Source: Flavobacteriales bacterium (lineage in GTDB: Bacteria; Bacteroidota; Bacteroidia; Flavobacteriales_D; Crocinitomicaceae). Taken from it: a DNA stretch of 64,000 nucleotides. The notes beneath the pieces were generated by a model. It was not told the origin of the DNA. It made no database searches and saw only the letters and a program-made list of their open reading frames with translations. Location of the stretch: the NCBI GenBank assembly GCA_947497485.1, contig CANMHB010000016.1, positions 17,497 to 81,496 on the forward strand. The letters are read 5' to 3'. Shown here one piece after another: positions 48,601 through 58,048 of this stretch (positions are counted from its first letter, which is position 1; the number at the start of each line of letters is the position of its first letter). The position numbers were made by a program, and so were the translations under genes.

Positions 48601-49608
48601 TCAAAGAATATTAACTTCACGTTCAAGCGTAACCCCAAATTTGGATTGAATATCCTCAATTATCTGCGATGACAACTCATAGACTTGTTTTCCGGTGCTT
48701 CCACCGTAATTAACTAAAACCAGTGCTTGTAATTTGTGAACGCCAAAAGTATCAATCGTTTTCCCTTTCCAGCCTGCTTTTTCGATGAGCCAACCAGCAG
48801 CTAACTTTCTTTTTCCACTTTCAGCGGGGTAATTTGGAACATCTGGGTAACTTTGTTTGATTGTTTCCACCAAACTTTCTGGAACAACTGGGTTTTTGAA
48901 GAAGCTGCCAGCATTTCCAAGTACAGCAGGATCAGGAAGCTTGGATTGACGAATAGCAATCACAGCGTTGCTTACATCGTGAATGGTCGGATCTGAAATT
49001 CCCATTTTTTTAAGTTCAGATTCAATTGCTCCATAGGAGGTATTTATTTTTGGGTTTTTCGATAAGCGAAAAGCTACTTTACAAATAACATATTGATCCT
49101 TGTAGATATTTTTGAAAACACTTTCGCGATAACCAAAAGCACAATCTTCCTTTGAAAAACGTTTGATTTCTCCAGTTGAAATTTCGTAGGCATCCAAATA
49201 TTCGAAAACGTCTTTGATTTCAACGCCGTAAGCACCAATATTTTGCATCGGACTTGCACCAACACTTCCAGGAATTAAACTTAAGTTTTCAAGTCCAGCA
49301 AAATTCTGTTCCAGGCATTTCAAAACAAATTGATGCCAAACTTCGCCAGCTCCTGCTTCCACGATAACATCTGTTTCAGTTTCTTCAATCAGATTGAAAC
49401 CTAAAATTTCATTTTTTAAAACTAGGCCTTCGAAGTCTTTGGTTAGAAGTAGGTTGCTTCCTCCACCTAGAATTAAAAGGGGTTCATTTGCCTTTCTTAA
49501 GTTAAGTGCTTCTGCCAGTTCGTTTGTGTTCGAAAATGCCGAAAAGCGATTGGCTTTAACGTTAATTCCAAAAGTATTGTATGGTTTTAAACTAATGTTC
49601 GATTGCAT
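48601..49608 (-). CDS. murB: UDP-N-acetylenolpyruvoylglucosamine reductase MurB
   Basis: 335-aa FAD enzyme that reduces UDP-GlcNAc-enolpyruvate to UDP-MurNAc. FAD-binding motifs ILGGGSNLLLT and PGSVGASPMQNIGAYGVEI are present, as are the catalytic Ser in AVLGNAGSFFKNP and the C-terminal Glu in VTLEREVNIL. The length and extra central insert point to the E. coli-type (type I) enzyme. A -7 element lies 7 bases upstream of the ATG. Confidence 0.97.
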   Translation of the reverse strand: MQSNISLKPYNTFGINVKANRFSAFSNTNELAEALNLRKANEPLLILGGGSNLLLTKDFEGLVLKNEILGFNLIEETETDVIVEAGAGEVWHQFVLKCLEQNFAGLENLSLIPGSVGASPMQNIGAYGVEIKDVFEYLDAYEISTGEIKRFSKEDCAFGYRESVFKNIYKDQYVICKVAFRLSKNPKINTSYGAIESELKKMGISDPTIHDVSNAVIAIRQSKLPDPAVLGNAGSFFKNPVVPESLVETIKQSYPDVPNYPAESGKRKLAAGWLIEKAGWKGKTIDTFGVHKLQALVLVNYGGSTGKQVYELSSQIIEDIQSKFGVTLEREVNIL

Positions 49609-49615
49609 AATTTTT

Positions 49616-49623
49616 CAAAATTA
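49616..49623 (-). promoter_or_regulatory. -7 promoter element for murB (TAATTTTG)
   Basis: Perfect TAnnTTTG on the minus strand in the 19-base gap before murB, so murB can be transcribed apart from the two genes upstream of it. Confidence 0.55.
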
Positions 49624-49627
49624 AAAA

Positions 49628-50488
49628 TTATCGCGTGAAATAACCTTTATCAGTAGGTTTGATTGTGTAAAACCATTGAAACCAATTTAAGTGATGACTT
49701 CTCAAAAATCCTTTTTGGGATTTCGGCCAATTTTTCGGAATGAAAATACGGCCACCTTTGTTTTTGTCAAGTTTGTCAATTCCTTTAATAGGCATTTGAA
49801 CCGCAATACCATCTTGATAATAAATGACATCCGCATCGGGTTCTCCATAATTGCTACCGTATTGCCAAACTTCTTCAAATTCATTCCAATCATATCCTTT
49901 GTAACCACCACTTTCAGGAGCTATTGCAAGCATTTTCCCTAATTTCACATGAGGCTTGATTACCTCGAGTAGTCCTAAGCTATAAGCATAGCCCATGCTA
50001 TGTGTAACAAAATCGACTTGTATTTCTTTGTTTTTTAATCCGATTGAATCAAGGTAATCCATAACTTTTTGTCCAGCAATTCTGCCGTTTTCCTCCCGCT
50101 CTTGAAAACCTTCGGGGTTAAATTCTTGGTTTAAAACCCAACGACTTTTCTTGGAAAACCAACAAAATCGTGATAAAAAATAAGCTTTTAAAAAACGAAA
50201 TTTCGTTCGGTGCATCGAATTACTGAGTGGGTGGTGTCCATCAAAATAAATTGGAGTGATTGGCTCAAATCTTTTGATTATCGTGTCATCGTAGTGATAC
50301 CAATATCCAGTTGGGTCTTTAAAATGGAGTTGGTTATTTGTGGTTACTCCTTCGAATTTCGGTCCGCGATTTCCATTGATGAAAATCATAATTCTTATTT
50401 TTTCTGTTGTATTCATTGAACTTTGCGCTGAAACGATAAACGAATAAATAGAAATTCCAAAAACAAACAGAAATATCTTATTTTGCAT
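49628..50488 (-). CDS. secreted alpha/beta-hydrolase-like protein
   Basis: 286 aa from the ATG at 50488, which opens a signal peptide (IFLFVFGISIYSFIVSAQ). The nucleophile-elbow-like VDFVTHSMGYAYSLGLLEVI (THSMG) is typical of alpha/beta hydrolases and lipases; candidate acid and His residues follow (DADVIYYQDG, FLRSHHLNW). I do not assign a specific substrate. The ATG lies inside the end of the TIGR02117 gene (11-base overlap), so the two are likely coupled. Confidence 0.7.
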   Translation of the reverse strand: MQNKIFLFVFGISIYSFIVSAQSSMNTTEKIRIMIFINGNRGPKFEGVTTNNQLHFKDPTGYWYHYDDTIIKRFEPITPIYFDGHHPLSNSMHRTKFRFLKAYFLSRFCWFSKKSRWVLNQEFNPEGFQEREENGRIAGQKVMDYLDSIGLKNKEIQVDFVTHSMGYAYSLGLLEVIKPHVKLGKMLAIAPESGGYKGYDWNEFEEVWQYGSNYGEPDADVIYYQDGIAVQMPIKGIDKLDKNKGGRIFIPKNWPKSQKGFLRSHHLNWFQWFYTIKPTDKGYFTR

Positions 50489-51215
50489 ATTGGTAAAAAA
50501 TACCACCAGATGATGGTGTCCACAAACAAGCTTTTTGCTGAGATGCCTTCAATCCATTGTTTATCCAAGTATTGCAGGTGTGAAATAAACTGTAACGCAT
50601 ATGTGCTTCATAGTAAGCATCATTGTCTGTAACTACTTTTTTATTGGTTGGTTTAATGTAAACAGACTGTTGTGTTTTTTTTAATACAAGTGTATTTTTT
50701 ACATATTGAATAAGGTTTTTGTATTGTTTTTCAGATAGTGTTAATTGAACTGTAGGCTTACTCTTCGGAACTTCATAATAGTAGGTCGCATGAATTGCTG
50801 CGGATCCCAGCCCTGTCATACAGAAAATAGCAGTCTTGAACGTTAGGTCACTCCATTGAGGTGTATTCATGTAAAAGTTTTTATCACCCCAGCCGATTGC
50901 CAGAAATTTTGTGGTTGTGTCATTCAATTTGGTATTTTCTCTCGGGAAGTAATCCGTCCAATCAACTTGATCATTTTTTACGGGTACAAGAAAATCGGTA
51001 TGAACACCTGATTGCATGAGATAAACGTTTACCTTTTTACCTTCTTCATTTTTGCCATCTACCGAAATTCGAGAAAGGATAAAAGATGAAATTCCATAAA
51101 TAATGAAAAATCCGATTATTCCGATAAAAAACCACATAACTGATTTAAGGAAAATGCTTAAATAGCGTTTAAACCCCATTTTTTTAATCTTTGATTTGTT
51201 TGATTCTTTTTTCAT
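50478..51215 (-). CDS. TIGR02117/DUF2459 family protein
   Basis: 245-aa protein with an N-terminal TM anchor (about 20-46) and an extracytoplasmic domain. It matches the family known as TIGR02117/DUF2459 in my memory: VYLMQSGVHTDFLVPVK, AIGWGDKNFYMNTPQWSDL, FHTCNTWINNGLKAS. The His in GVHTDF, the Cys in HTCNTW and the family resemblance to thiol hydrolases suggest a catalytic role, unproven. Some members are encoded near urease genes, but none is present here. It is divergent from the S41 protease gene and followed by an overlapping hydrolase-like gene. Confidence 0.82.
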   Translation of the reverse strand: MKKESNKSKIKKMGFKRYLSIFLKSVMWFFIGIIGFFIIYGISSFILSRISVDGKNEEGKKVNVYLMQSGVHTDFLVPVKNDQVDWTDYFPRENTKLNDTTTKFLAIGWGDKNFYMNTPQWSDLTFKTAIFCMTGLGSAAIHATYYYEVPKSKPTVQLTLSEKQYKNLIQYVKNTLVLKKTQQSVYIKPTNKKVVTDNDAYYEAHMRYSLFHTCNTWINNGLKASQQKACLWTPSSGGIFYQYAK

Positions 51216-51317
51216 TTTGAAATGCTAAAATATCAAAACAAATTCAATCTTTCTTACTTCACATTGAAATGTGTTACTATTTTTGTTTGAATTCGTTTTT
51301 TAATCAAACTTTTATTC

Positions 51318-52946
51318 ATGACAAATTATCCTCAAATTTTATTTACCCTAATTTCAACGGTATTTATTACAACTTGCTCAATTGGTCAAAATGGAAATAG
51401 CTATAATTCCTATGATCCATCTGAAAAGTCTACTTCCCAAAAGTTTGATGAAGTAATGGATGACATTCAACGATATTATGTAGATCCAGTAGATGGAAAA
51501 TCTTTAACCGAAACAGCAATTATCGCTATGCTTGAAAAATTAGATCCTCATTCTACGTACATTCCGGCGGAGGAATTAAATGAAGCCCAAATGTCAATTA
51601 ACGGAAGTTTTGTTGGAATTGGTGTTCGTTTTCAAATTATAAAGGATACAGTTAATGTTGTAGCAACGATTCCTGGTGGACCTTCAGAAAAACTTGGTGT
51701 AATGCCTGGAGACAAGATTGTAATGGTTAATGGAAGTTCTATTGCTGGTATAGGAATAAAAAACAATGATGTTCGAACGAAATTAATGGGCGATCTCGGA
51801 ACTAAGGTGAAAATTGAGGTTAAACGAAAAAATTCGAATAAGAATCTTGAATTTACGATTACCCGAGACAAAATTCCGGTTTATTCAGTAGATGCGCATT
51901 ACATGATCGATAAAGAAATTGGATACATCAAATTAAATAGTTTTTCTAGAACGACAGTGGAAGAGGTTCAAAATGCTCTAATGGAATTGAAAGCGAAAGG
52001 AATGAAATCGTTGATTTTCGATTTACAAGGAAATGGAGGAGGTTTACTCGATGCAGCTCACAGATTAGCAGATGAGTTTTTGTCAGGGGATAAACTAATT
52101 GTTTATTCTGAAGGACGCGCTCAGCCTCGAAGCAACCTGAAAGCAGGTAAAAAAGGAATCTTCGAAGATGGAAAACTAATTATTCTTACAGATGAATACT
52201 CTGCAAGTGCCAGTGAAATTTTATCAGGTGCAATCCAAGATTGGGATCGTGGATTAATTATCGGTAGAAGAACGTTTGGAAAGGGTCTTGTTCAGCGACC
52301 AATGCCATTGAGTGATGGTTCTGAAATTCGACTAACTATCGCACGCTATTACACGCCAACAGGAAGATTTATTCAAAAACCATATGATGATCCCGAAAAA
52401 TATAAAAAGGACTTGACTCAACGTTTTTTAAACGGTGAATTTGTGCATGCTGATTCAATTAAAATGCCAGATTCGTTGAAGTTCAAGACCTTGAAAACAA
52501 AACGATTAGTGTATGGAGGTGGTGGAATTATGCCTGATTTTTTCGTTCCATTAGATACAAGTGAAACATCAGATTATTTTTCTGAATTAGTTCAGGGTGG
52601 ACATTTGAATACTTTTCCGTTCCAATATGTAAATGAAAATCGAGCAGACCTGAAGAAAAAATACCCCACATTTGAAGAATTCAATTCAAACTTTAAGATG
52701 GATGAATCGTTCATCAATTCTTTCTTTGATTATGTGAAAAAAGAAGATTCTAAGTTGGAGTTTAACCAAAAAGAATATGAAATAAGTCAGAACTTGATTA
52801 AATTGAGATTGAAAGCCAATATTGCCCAAGATATGTGGGGCACGAAAGAGTTGTTTCAGGTTTATAATGAATCCAACGAAATATTATTGAAGGCTATTCA
52901 AGTCCTAAAAAATAAAGAATTCGAAACAATTAAATTGGACAAGTAA
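51318..52946 (+). CDS. S41 family carboxyl-terminal processing protease
   Basis: 542-aa exported protease. Signal peptide at the N-terminus (TNYPQILFTLISTVFITTCSIGQ), a PDZ domain (about 90-175, SFVGIGVRFQI, GPSEKLGVMPGDKIVMVNG) and the peptidase core with SASASE (295-300) and Lys322 in RTFGKGLVQ, forming the Ser-Lys dyad. The C-terminal tail (about 400-542) is typical of the Bacteroidota CTP proteins. Substrate unknown. Its stop overlaps the fabF start (TAATG), suggesting coupled translation. Confidence 0.94.
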   Translation: MTNYPQILFTLISTVFITTCSIGQNGNSYNSYDPSEKSTSQKFDEVMDDIQRYYVDPVDGKSLTETAIIAMLEKLDPHSTYIPAEELNEAQMSINGSFVGIGVRFQIIKDTVNVVATIPGGPSEKLGVMPGDKIVMVNGSSIAGIGIKNNDVRTKLMGDLGTKVKIEVKRKNSNKNLEFTITRDKIPVYSVDAHYMIDKEIGYIKLNSFSRTTVEEVQNALMELKAKGMKSLIFDLQGNGGGLLDAAHRLADEFLSGDKLIVYSEGRAQPRSNLKAGKKGIFEDGKLIILTDEYSASASEILSGAIQDWDRGLIIGRRTFGKGLVQRPMPLSDGSEIRLTIARYYTPTGRFIQKPYDDPEKYKKDLTQRFLNGEFVHADSIKMPDSLKFKTLKTKRLVYGGGGIMPDFFVPLDTSETSDYFSELVQGGHLNTFPFQYVNENRADLKKKYPTFEEFNSNFKMDESFINSFFDYVKKEDSKLEFNQKEYEISQNLIKLRLKANIAQDMWGTKELFQVYNESNEILLKAIQVLKNKEFETIKLDK

Positions 52947-54187
52947 TGAATAGGAGAGTGGTTGTGACTGGAATGGGGGCTTTGACTCCAATTGGTAATA
53001 ATTTAGATACATATTGGGAAGCATTAAAAAACGGGAATAGCGGTGCGGCACTAATCACAAAGTTTGATACAGAAAAATTCAAAGCAAAGTTTGCCTGCGA
53101 ACTTAAAGGATTTAATTCCCTCGATCATTTTGATTCGAAAGAAGTGCGTAAATATGATTTATTTTCGCAATATGCTCTTGTTGCTGTAGATGAAGCAGTT
53201 AAGCATGCGGAAATCGACTTTGAAAACTTAAATAAAGACCGAATAGGTGTAATTTGGGGATCAGGAAATGGTGGAATTCAAACCTTTCAAGATCAAATGC
53301 GCGAGTATTGCGAAGGAGATGGAACACCGCGATTTACCCCATATTTTATTCCAAGAATTCTAGTCGATATTGCATCAGGAATTATTTCAATTAAGTATGG
53401 ATTAAGAGGAGTTAATTTTTGTCCCGTTTCGGCCTGTGCTACATCCAATACCGCAATCATTGAAGCATTTAATTACATCAAATGGAACAAAGCTGATATG
53501 ATTATTACTGGTGGTTCAGAAGCAGCAATTAATGAAGCAGCTATGGGAGGTTTTGCTTCTGCTAAGGCCTTGTCAACAAGAAATGATTCGCCCGAAACTG
53601 CTTCACGACCATTTGATATTTCCAGAGACGGATTTGTAATGGGCGAGGGCGCAGGAGCTTTGATCTTAGAAGAATACGAACATGCTGTAAAACGCGGCGC
53701 TAAAATTTTAGGCGAAGTTGTTGGCGGTGGAATGGCTGCGGACGCATATCATTTAACAGGAACTCATCCAGAAGGTGCGGGAGCCGTTTTAGGAATGAAC
53801 GAAGCGTTGCTTGAAGCCGGAATTACTGCGAATGAAATTGATTACGTTAATATGCACGCGACTTCCACTCCATTGGGAGATACTTCTGAATTGATAGCCG
53901 CCAAAACAGTTTTTGGAGAACGAAAATCATTGACAATTTCTGCAACAAAATCCATGACAGGACATTTGCTTGGAGCAGCCGGCGCCATTGAGGCAATCGC
54001 ATGTGTAAAAGCTTTGGAAACCGGTTGGGTTCCTCCAACAATTAATACTGAAAACATCGAGCCAGAATTTGAAAATCTATTTCAATTTCCATTGGACTCA
54101 GCAATAAAAAAAGAGTTGAATTATGCTATGAGCAATACTTTTGGATTTGGTGGACATATTGCATCGGTCGTAATGAAGAAGGTATAG
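52946..54187 (+). CDS. fabF: 3-oxoacyl-ACP synthase II (FabF)
   Basis: 413-aa condensing enzyme of fatty acid elongation. The catalytic triad is Cys164 in VSACATSN, His in YVNMHATSTPLGD and His in MTGHLLGAAGAIEA. Normal length. The start codon overlaps the stop of the S41 protease gene. A canonical acpP-fabF pair is not seen here, so this may be a second FabF copy or the only one split from acpP; the window cannot tell. Confidence 0.95.
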   Translation: MNRRVVVTGMGALTPIGNNLDTYWEALKNGNSGAALITKFDTEKFKAKFACELKGFNSLDHFDSKEVRKYDLFSQYALVAVDEAVKHAEIDFENLNKDRIGVIWGSGNGGIQTFQDQMREYCEGDGTPRFTPYFIPRILVDIASGIISIKYGLRGVNFCPVSACATSNTAIIEAFNYIKWNKADMIITGGSEAAINEAAMGGFASAKALSTRNDSPETASRPFDISRDGFVMGEGAGALILEEYEHAVKRGAKILGEVVGGGMAADAYHLTGTHPEGAGAVLGMNEALLEAGITANEIDYVNMHATSTPLGDTSELIAAKTVFGERKSLTISATKSMTGHLLGAAGAIEAIACVKALETGWVPPTINTENIEPEFENLFQFPLDSAIKKELNYAMSNTFGFGGHIASVVMKKV

Positions 54188-54284
54188 TTTCTATGTGTTT
54201 TGAATAAAGGAAAATTCCATTTTATTCCTATTTCTTCCTTCGATATCTTCTATTTTGGTTAAATTAGAGCTTTCTAAGTTTAAG

Positions 54285-54971
54285 ATGAAATCAAGGATTA
54301 TTCAATTTTTTCTTTTAATTATTGCCTTAATTGCAATGAATTGTGCTGGTGAAAAAGCGCATAGAAAAAATAAGCAAAAAAAAGAACAATCTCCATTAAG
54401 TAAAGAAGTTAAAATAGGAAATCAAATTTGGATGACCTCGAATTTGGATGTTGCAAAATTCCAGAATGGTGACTGGATTCCTCATGCAAAAACTAGCGAA
54501 CAATGGATAAAAGCATCTGATAATAAACAGCCTGCTTGGTGTCACTACGGAAATGTATCTTCCAACGGCAAATTATACGGGAAGCTATATAATTGGTATG
54601 CAATTACAGACAAGCGAGGTCTTGCTCCAAAAGGTTGGCGTATTCCAACAGACCAAGAATGGTCAGACCTAATTGAAGCAGCAGGCGGTGAAAACGAAGC
54701 GGGCGCAAAACTAAAGTCAGAAAAAGGTTGGAATGAAAACGGTAACGGAAACAATGAGTATGATTTTACCGGCCTTCCAGCAGGTGTGAGATTGTCAAAT
54801 GGTGATTTTGGAAGTTTGGGCTATCTTTCATATTGGTGGAGCTCAAATGAGAAAAATTCAAAAATGTCATACTATCGACTTTTCTATCAAGCGTTAGATC
54901 GTGTAGATCGAATTGCATATGATAAAGGAGGAGGTTTATCAGTGAGATGCGTTAGAAACATAAATCAATAA
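54285..54971 (+). CDS. FISUMP-domain lipoprotein
   Basis: 228 aa from the ATG at 54285. Lipoprotein signal peptide (FFLLIIALIAMNC), then the Fibrobacter succinogenes major paralogous domain: VKIGNQIWMTSNLDVAKFQNGD, GKLYNWYAITDKRGLAPKGW, RIPTDQEWSDLIEAAGG and the terminal GGGLSVRCVRN. This is a single-copy, short version of a domain that often repeats in Bacteroidota surface proteins. Its function is unknown. Confidence 0.88.
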   Translation: MKSRIIQFFLLIIALIAMNCAGEKAHRKNKQKKEQSPLSKEVKIGNQIWMTSNLDVAKFQNGDWIPHAKTSEQWIKASDNKQPAWCHYGNVSSNGKLYGKLYNWYAITDKRGLAPKGWRIPTDQEWSDLIEAAGGENEAGAKLKSEKGWNENGNGNNEYDFTGLPAGVRLSNGDFGSLGYLSYWWSSNEKNSKMSYYRLFYQALDRVDRIAYDKGGGLSVRCVRNINQ

Positions 54972-55047
54972 ACCTAAAGAATTGTCCCATCTTTTTGATT
55001 TAAGACAACTTTAAAAAGCGTATATTCGCGCTTCAAAATTCAATAAA

Positions 55048-56226
55048 ATGTCAAAAGAAGTTTACATTATTTCCGCTGTTCGAACGCCAATGGGAGCATT
55101 CATGGGCGGACTATCCAGTGTTTCAGCAACGAAATTAGGTTCAACAGCCATTAAAGGTGCAGTGGAACGGGCAGGTATTTCGGTAGATGCAATCGATGAG
55201 GTATTTATGGGAAATGTTCTGCAAGCAGGTGTTGGTCAAGCACCGGCACGTCAGGCTGCTCTTGGTGCTGGGTTGAATAAAAATGTTCCGTGTACAACAA
55301 TCAACAAAGTTTGTGCATCCGGAATGAAATCAATCATGTTGGGAGCTCAAACGATTTTAGCAGGTGATAATCATGTGGTAGTTGTTGGAGGAATGGAAAA
55401 CATGTCTCAGACTCCGCATTATATTGATGGTCGAAATGGAACGAAATTCGGTAATATTACCATGTTGGATGGAATAACAAAAGATGGACTATTGGACGTA
55501 TATAGTAAAGTTCCTATGGGGAATTGCGCTGAATTATGTGCCAAAGAATACAATATCACACGTGAGGATCAAGATAATTTTGCAATAACATCCTACACGC
55601 GTGCAGCTGAGGCATGGAAAGCAGGAAAATTCAATAATGAGATTGTTCCTGTATCAGTTCCACAAAGAAAAGGAGATCCGATTTTGATTAATGAAGATGA
55701 AGAATACAAAAACGTTTTCTTAGATAAAATACCGGGATTGAAACCTGCATTTGATAAAGAAGGAACAATCACAGCTGCAAACGCTTCTACGTTGAACGAC
55801 GGAGCATCTGCGTTGGTTTTAGCATCGAAAGAAGCAGTTGAAAAATATGGTTTGAAACCGATTGCTAAAATTGTTTCTTATGCAGACGCAGCTCAAGCAC
55901 CTGAGTGGTTCACGACGGCTCCTTCATTGGCTGTTCCAAAGGCATTGGAAAAAGCAGGGATGCAAACATCTGATGTTGATTACTGGGAATTAAATCAGGC
56001 ATTCTCCGTTGTAGGATTGGCAAATATCAAAATCTTAGGTTTAGATCCTTCAAAAGTGGATGTAAACGGTGGAGCCGTTGCTCTAGGTCATCCTCTTGGA
56101 AATTCAGGTTCTCGGGTAATCGTAACCTTGATAAATGTATTGAAACAAAATAACGCAAAAATTGGTGGAGCAGGAATCTGTAACGGTGGTGGTGGTGCTT
56201 CTGCCATGATTATTGAAAATATTTAA
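55048..56226 (+). CDS. acetyl-CoA C-acetyltransferase (thiolase)
   Basis: 392-aa thiolase. Acyl-binding Cys89 in NKVCASGMK, His in GGAVALGHPLGNSGSR and the second Cys in GICNGGGGASAMI are all present. It converts two acetyl-CoA to acetoacetyl-CoA or cleaves 3-ketoacyl-CoA; biosynthetic (PhbA/AtoB-type) assignment is likely by length, but the direction is not shown by sequence. It ends 20 bases before a strong terminator. Confidence 0.93.
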   Translation: MSKEVYIISAVRTPMGAFMGGLSSVSATKLGSTAIKGAVERAGISVDAIDEVFMGNVLQAGVGQAPARQAALGAGLNKNVPCTTINKVCASGMKSIMLGAQTILAGDNHVVVVGGMENMSQTPHYIDGRNGTKFGNITMLDGITKDGLLDVYSKVPMGNCAELCAKEYNITREDQDNFAITSYTRAAEAWKAGKFNNEIVPVSVPQRKGDPILINEDEEYKNVFLDKIPGLKPAFDKEGTITAANASTLNDGASALVLASKEAVEKYGLKPIAKIVSYADAAQAPEWFTTAPSLAVPKALEKAGMQTSDVDYWELNQAFSVVGLANIKILGLDPSKVDVNGGAVALGHPLGNSGSRVIVTLINVLKQNNAKIGGAGICNGGGGASAMIIENI

Positions 56227-56246
56227 TACTTAAAATCATTTTATAG

Positions 56247-56278
56247 AGCTGTTGGGTTGTTCCCGACAGCTTTTTTTT
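56247..56278 (+). terminator. strong rho-independent terminator
   Basis: 10-bp stem (56247-56256 with 56262-56271, one G-U pair) with a 5-base loop, followed by a run of T. It terminates the thiolase transcript and abuts the start codon of the next gene at 56282. Confidence 0.9.
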
Positions 56279-56281
56279 ACC

Positions 56282-57403
56282 ATGAAATTTAAATTTTCTT
56301 TCTTCTGGATTTTTATAATTATACTTTTATCTTGTTCAATAAAGCCGAAGGTTAAGAAAAAGAAATTGCGTGAAAACTTTTTGGTCGAAATGGAAAGACC
56401 TAAAAAGAGTTGGATCAAAAAAGCGCGATATATTTCAGATACATTTTATAATCGTTTTCTTGCTAATCCTGAATTCAGTGGTCATTTTTTAGTGGCAAAA
56501 AACAAAACGATAATTTATAGCAGATCGGCTGGTTTTTCAAATTTAGAAACGCATAAAGAGTTTACAGATTCAACCCCAATTCATGTTGCATCCATAAGTA
56601 AAGTTGCAACTGCAATTGCGGTGCTCAGACTTTTTGATCAAAAAAAAATAAGTTTGGATAAGCCTGTGAAGGAATATCTTGCAAATTTCCCTTTCAAGAG
56701 CATTCGCGTTCGTGATCTTTTAACGCATCGAAGTGGTTTGCCACATTATCATTATTTTGTTGATCATTATACGAATCGTTCCTGGTGCTTGAGTAATCGG
56801 GATGTTTTGGAATTAATGATTAAGCATAAAATCCCGTTAAATTATAAGCCGAATGGCAAATTCGCTTACTGCAACACAAATTTTGTTATGTTGGCTTTAA
56901 TTATTGAAAAAATAACTGGTAAAAAATTCCCAAAAGCAATGCAAGAATTGGTATTCAAGCCATTAAAAATGAAAAATACTTTTATTCTTTGTGACAAGCG
57001 AAAATTCAGTGTGATTTCACAATCCTACAACTCAAACAAGCGTAAAAGAGAATTTAACCACTTGGATTTAATTTATGGTGACAAAAATATGTACACCACA
57101 GCCAAAGACTTGTTTCGTTTGAATATTGGAACTTATTCGCCGAAATTTTTGTCTTACAAAAGTAGAAAGCAAATGTTTCACGGCTACAGTTACGAAAAAA
57201 AGGGAATGCGAAACTATGGATTAGGAATTAGAATAATCGAAGAGCCTAATACCTCAGATCTATTTTATCATACTGGCTGGTGGCATGGGAATCTTGGGAT
57301 GTTTGCTATGTCGAGAAAAGATACGATTTGTGTTGTGGCACTAAATAATATGTATAATTACAAGACGCAAAAAATGAAATTACTTGTTGATTGTTTGAAG
57401 TAG
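56282..57403 (+). CDS. serine hydrolase lipoprotein (beta-lactamase/class C family)
   Basis: 373 aa. Lipoprotein signal (FFWIFIIILLSC, Cys18) and a basic linker. Class C beta-lactamase-fold motifs: SxxK as Ser104-x-x-Lys107 in ASISKVAT, YxN as Tyr196-Cys-Asn198, and the third motif HTG in FYHTGWWHG. More like a penicillin-binding esterase or D-aminopeptidase than a resistance enzyme. The ATG at 56282 lies 3 bases after the T tract of the thiolase terminator; no promoter with a leader fits, so expression depends on readthrough or an overlapping promoter. Confidence 0.9.
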   Translation: MKFKFSFFWIFIIILLSCSIKPKVKKKKLRENFLVEMERPKKSWIKKARYISDTFYNRFLANPEFSGHFLVAKNKTIIYSRSAGFSNLETHKEFTDSTPIHVASISKVATAIAVLRLFDQKKISLDKPVKEYLANFPFKSIRVRDLLTHRSGLPHYHYFVDHYTNRSWCLSNRDVLELMIKHKIPLNYKPNGKFAYCNTNFVMLALIIEKITGKKFPKAMQELVFKPLKMKNTFILCDKRKFSVISQSYNSNKRKREFNHLDLIYGDKNMYTTAKDLFRLNIGTYSPKFLSYKSRKQMFHGYSYEKKGMRNYGLGIRIIEEPNTSDLFYHTGWWHGNLGMFAMSRKDTICVVALNNMYNYKTQKMKLLVDCLK

Positions 57404-57637
57404 TTATTTTTTTGTTTAGAAAATTCCAAAAAATAGATAGTTTTGTGAGTAGGTTAGGGCTAATTATTTTATTGTAAAAATAGAGAGCTTAAGGGTTGTT
57501 TAATCAAATTAGTATTTTTTGGTAAATGAAATCACAAGTCTATTCAGCTAATTGCAAATTCAAAAGATTAAATAACATCTAATGAATTTTAACTTTTCTC
57601 AATTTATTTGTTTGAATCAAAATAAATATCGTGCTAG

Positions 57638-58048
57638 ATGAAAATAGAATTAAATCGAATCGAGGAACCTTATGTTTTTCAATTAAAAAATGAAACAGGT
57701 GCATTATGTACGTTTGATGCAAATGAAGCTCTTGGTGGAAAAAATAAAGGTTTAACACCTATGCAGCTTTTGGCCGGATCCTTAGCTGGATGTATGTCCA
57801 TCGATATTGTTTTGATCTTGCAAAAACAGAAAATTAATCCAAAAGTCTATCAAATTGAAATTGATGCTAAGCGAAAAGAGGGAACACCTTCTCCGTTCGA
57901 GTCAATTCATTTGATGTTTCATGTAGATGGAAGCGTTCCGCTGGATAAATTGGAACGAGCAATTTTGCTTTCAAAGGAAAAATATTGTTCCGTATCACTT
58001 TCGTTGAACCCAAGTATTGAGATCTCACACGAAATAAAAATTGTTTAA
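57638..58048 (+). CDS. OsmC family protein
   Basis: 136-aa OsmC/Ohr-fold protein with both active Cys residues (SLAGCMSIDIVLIL and EKYCSVSLSLNP), so a thiol-dependent peroxidase or hydroperoxide reductase activity is plausible. The gene is preceded by a 234-base stretch with no recognisable gene. The stop overlaps the metZ start (TAATG). Linkage to sulfur metabolism suggests that it might handle thiol stress or carry persulfide, which is inference. Confidence 0.9.
   Translation: MKIELNRIEEPYVFQLKNETGALCTFDANEALGGKNKGLTPMQLLAGSLAGCMSIDIVLILQKQKINPKVYQIEIDAKRKEGTPSPFESIHLMFHVDGSVPLDKLERAILLSKEKYCSVSLSLNPSIEISHEIKIV

Noticed and set aside
57404..57637. Possible tRNA or small gene in the gap before the OsmC gene
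   Set aside because: No T-loop sequence of the GGTTCGANTCC kind, no acceptor pairing and no open frame with signals; the segment is plain AT-rich DNA.
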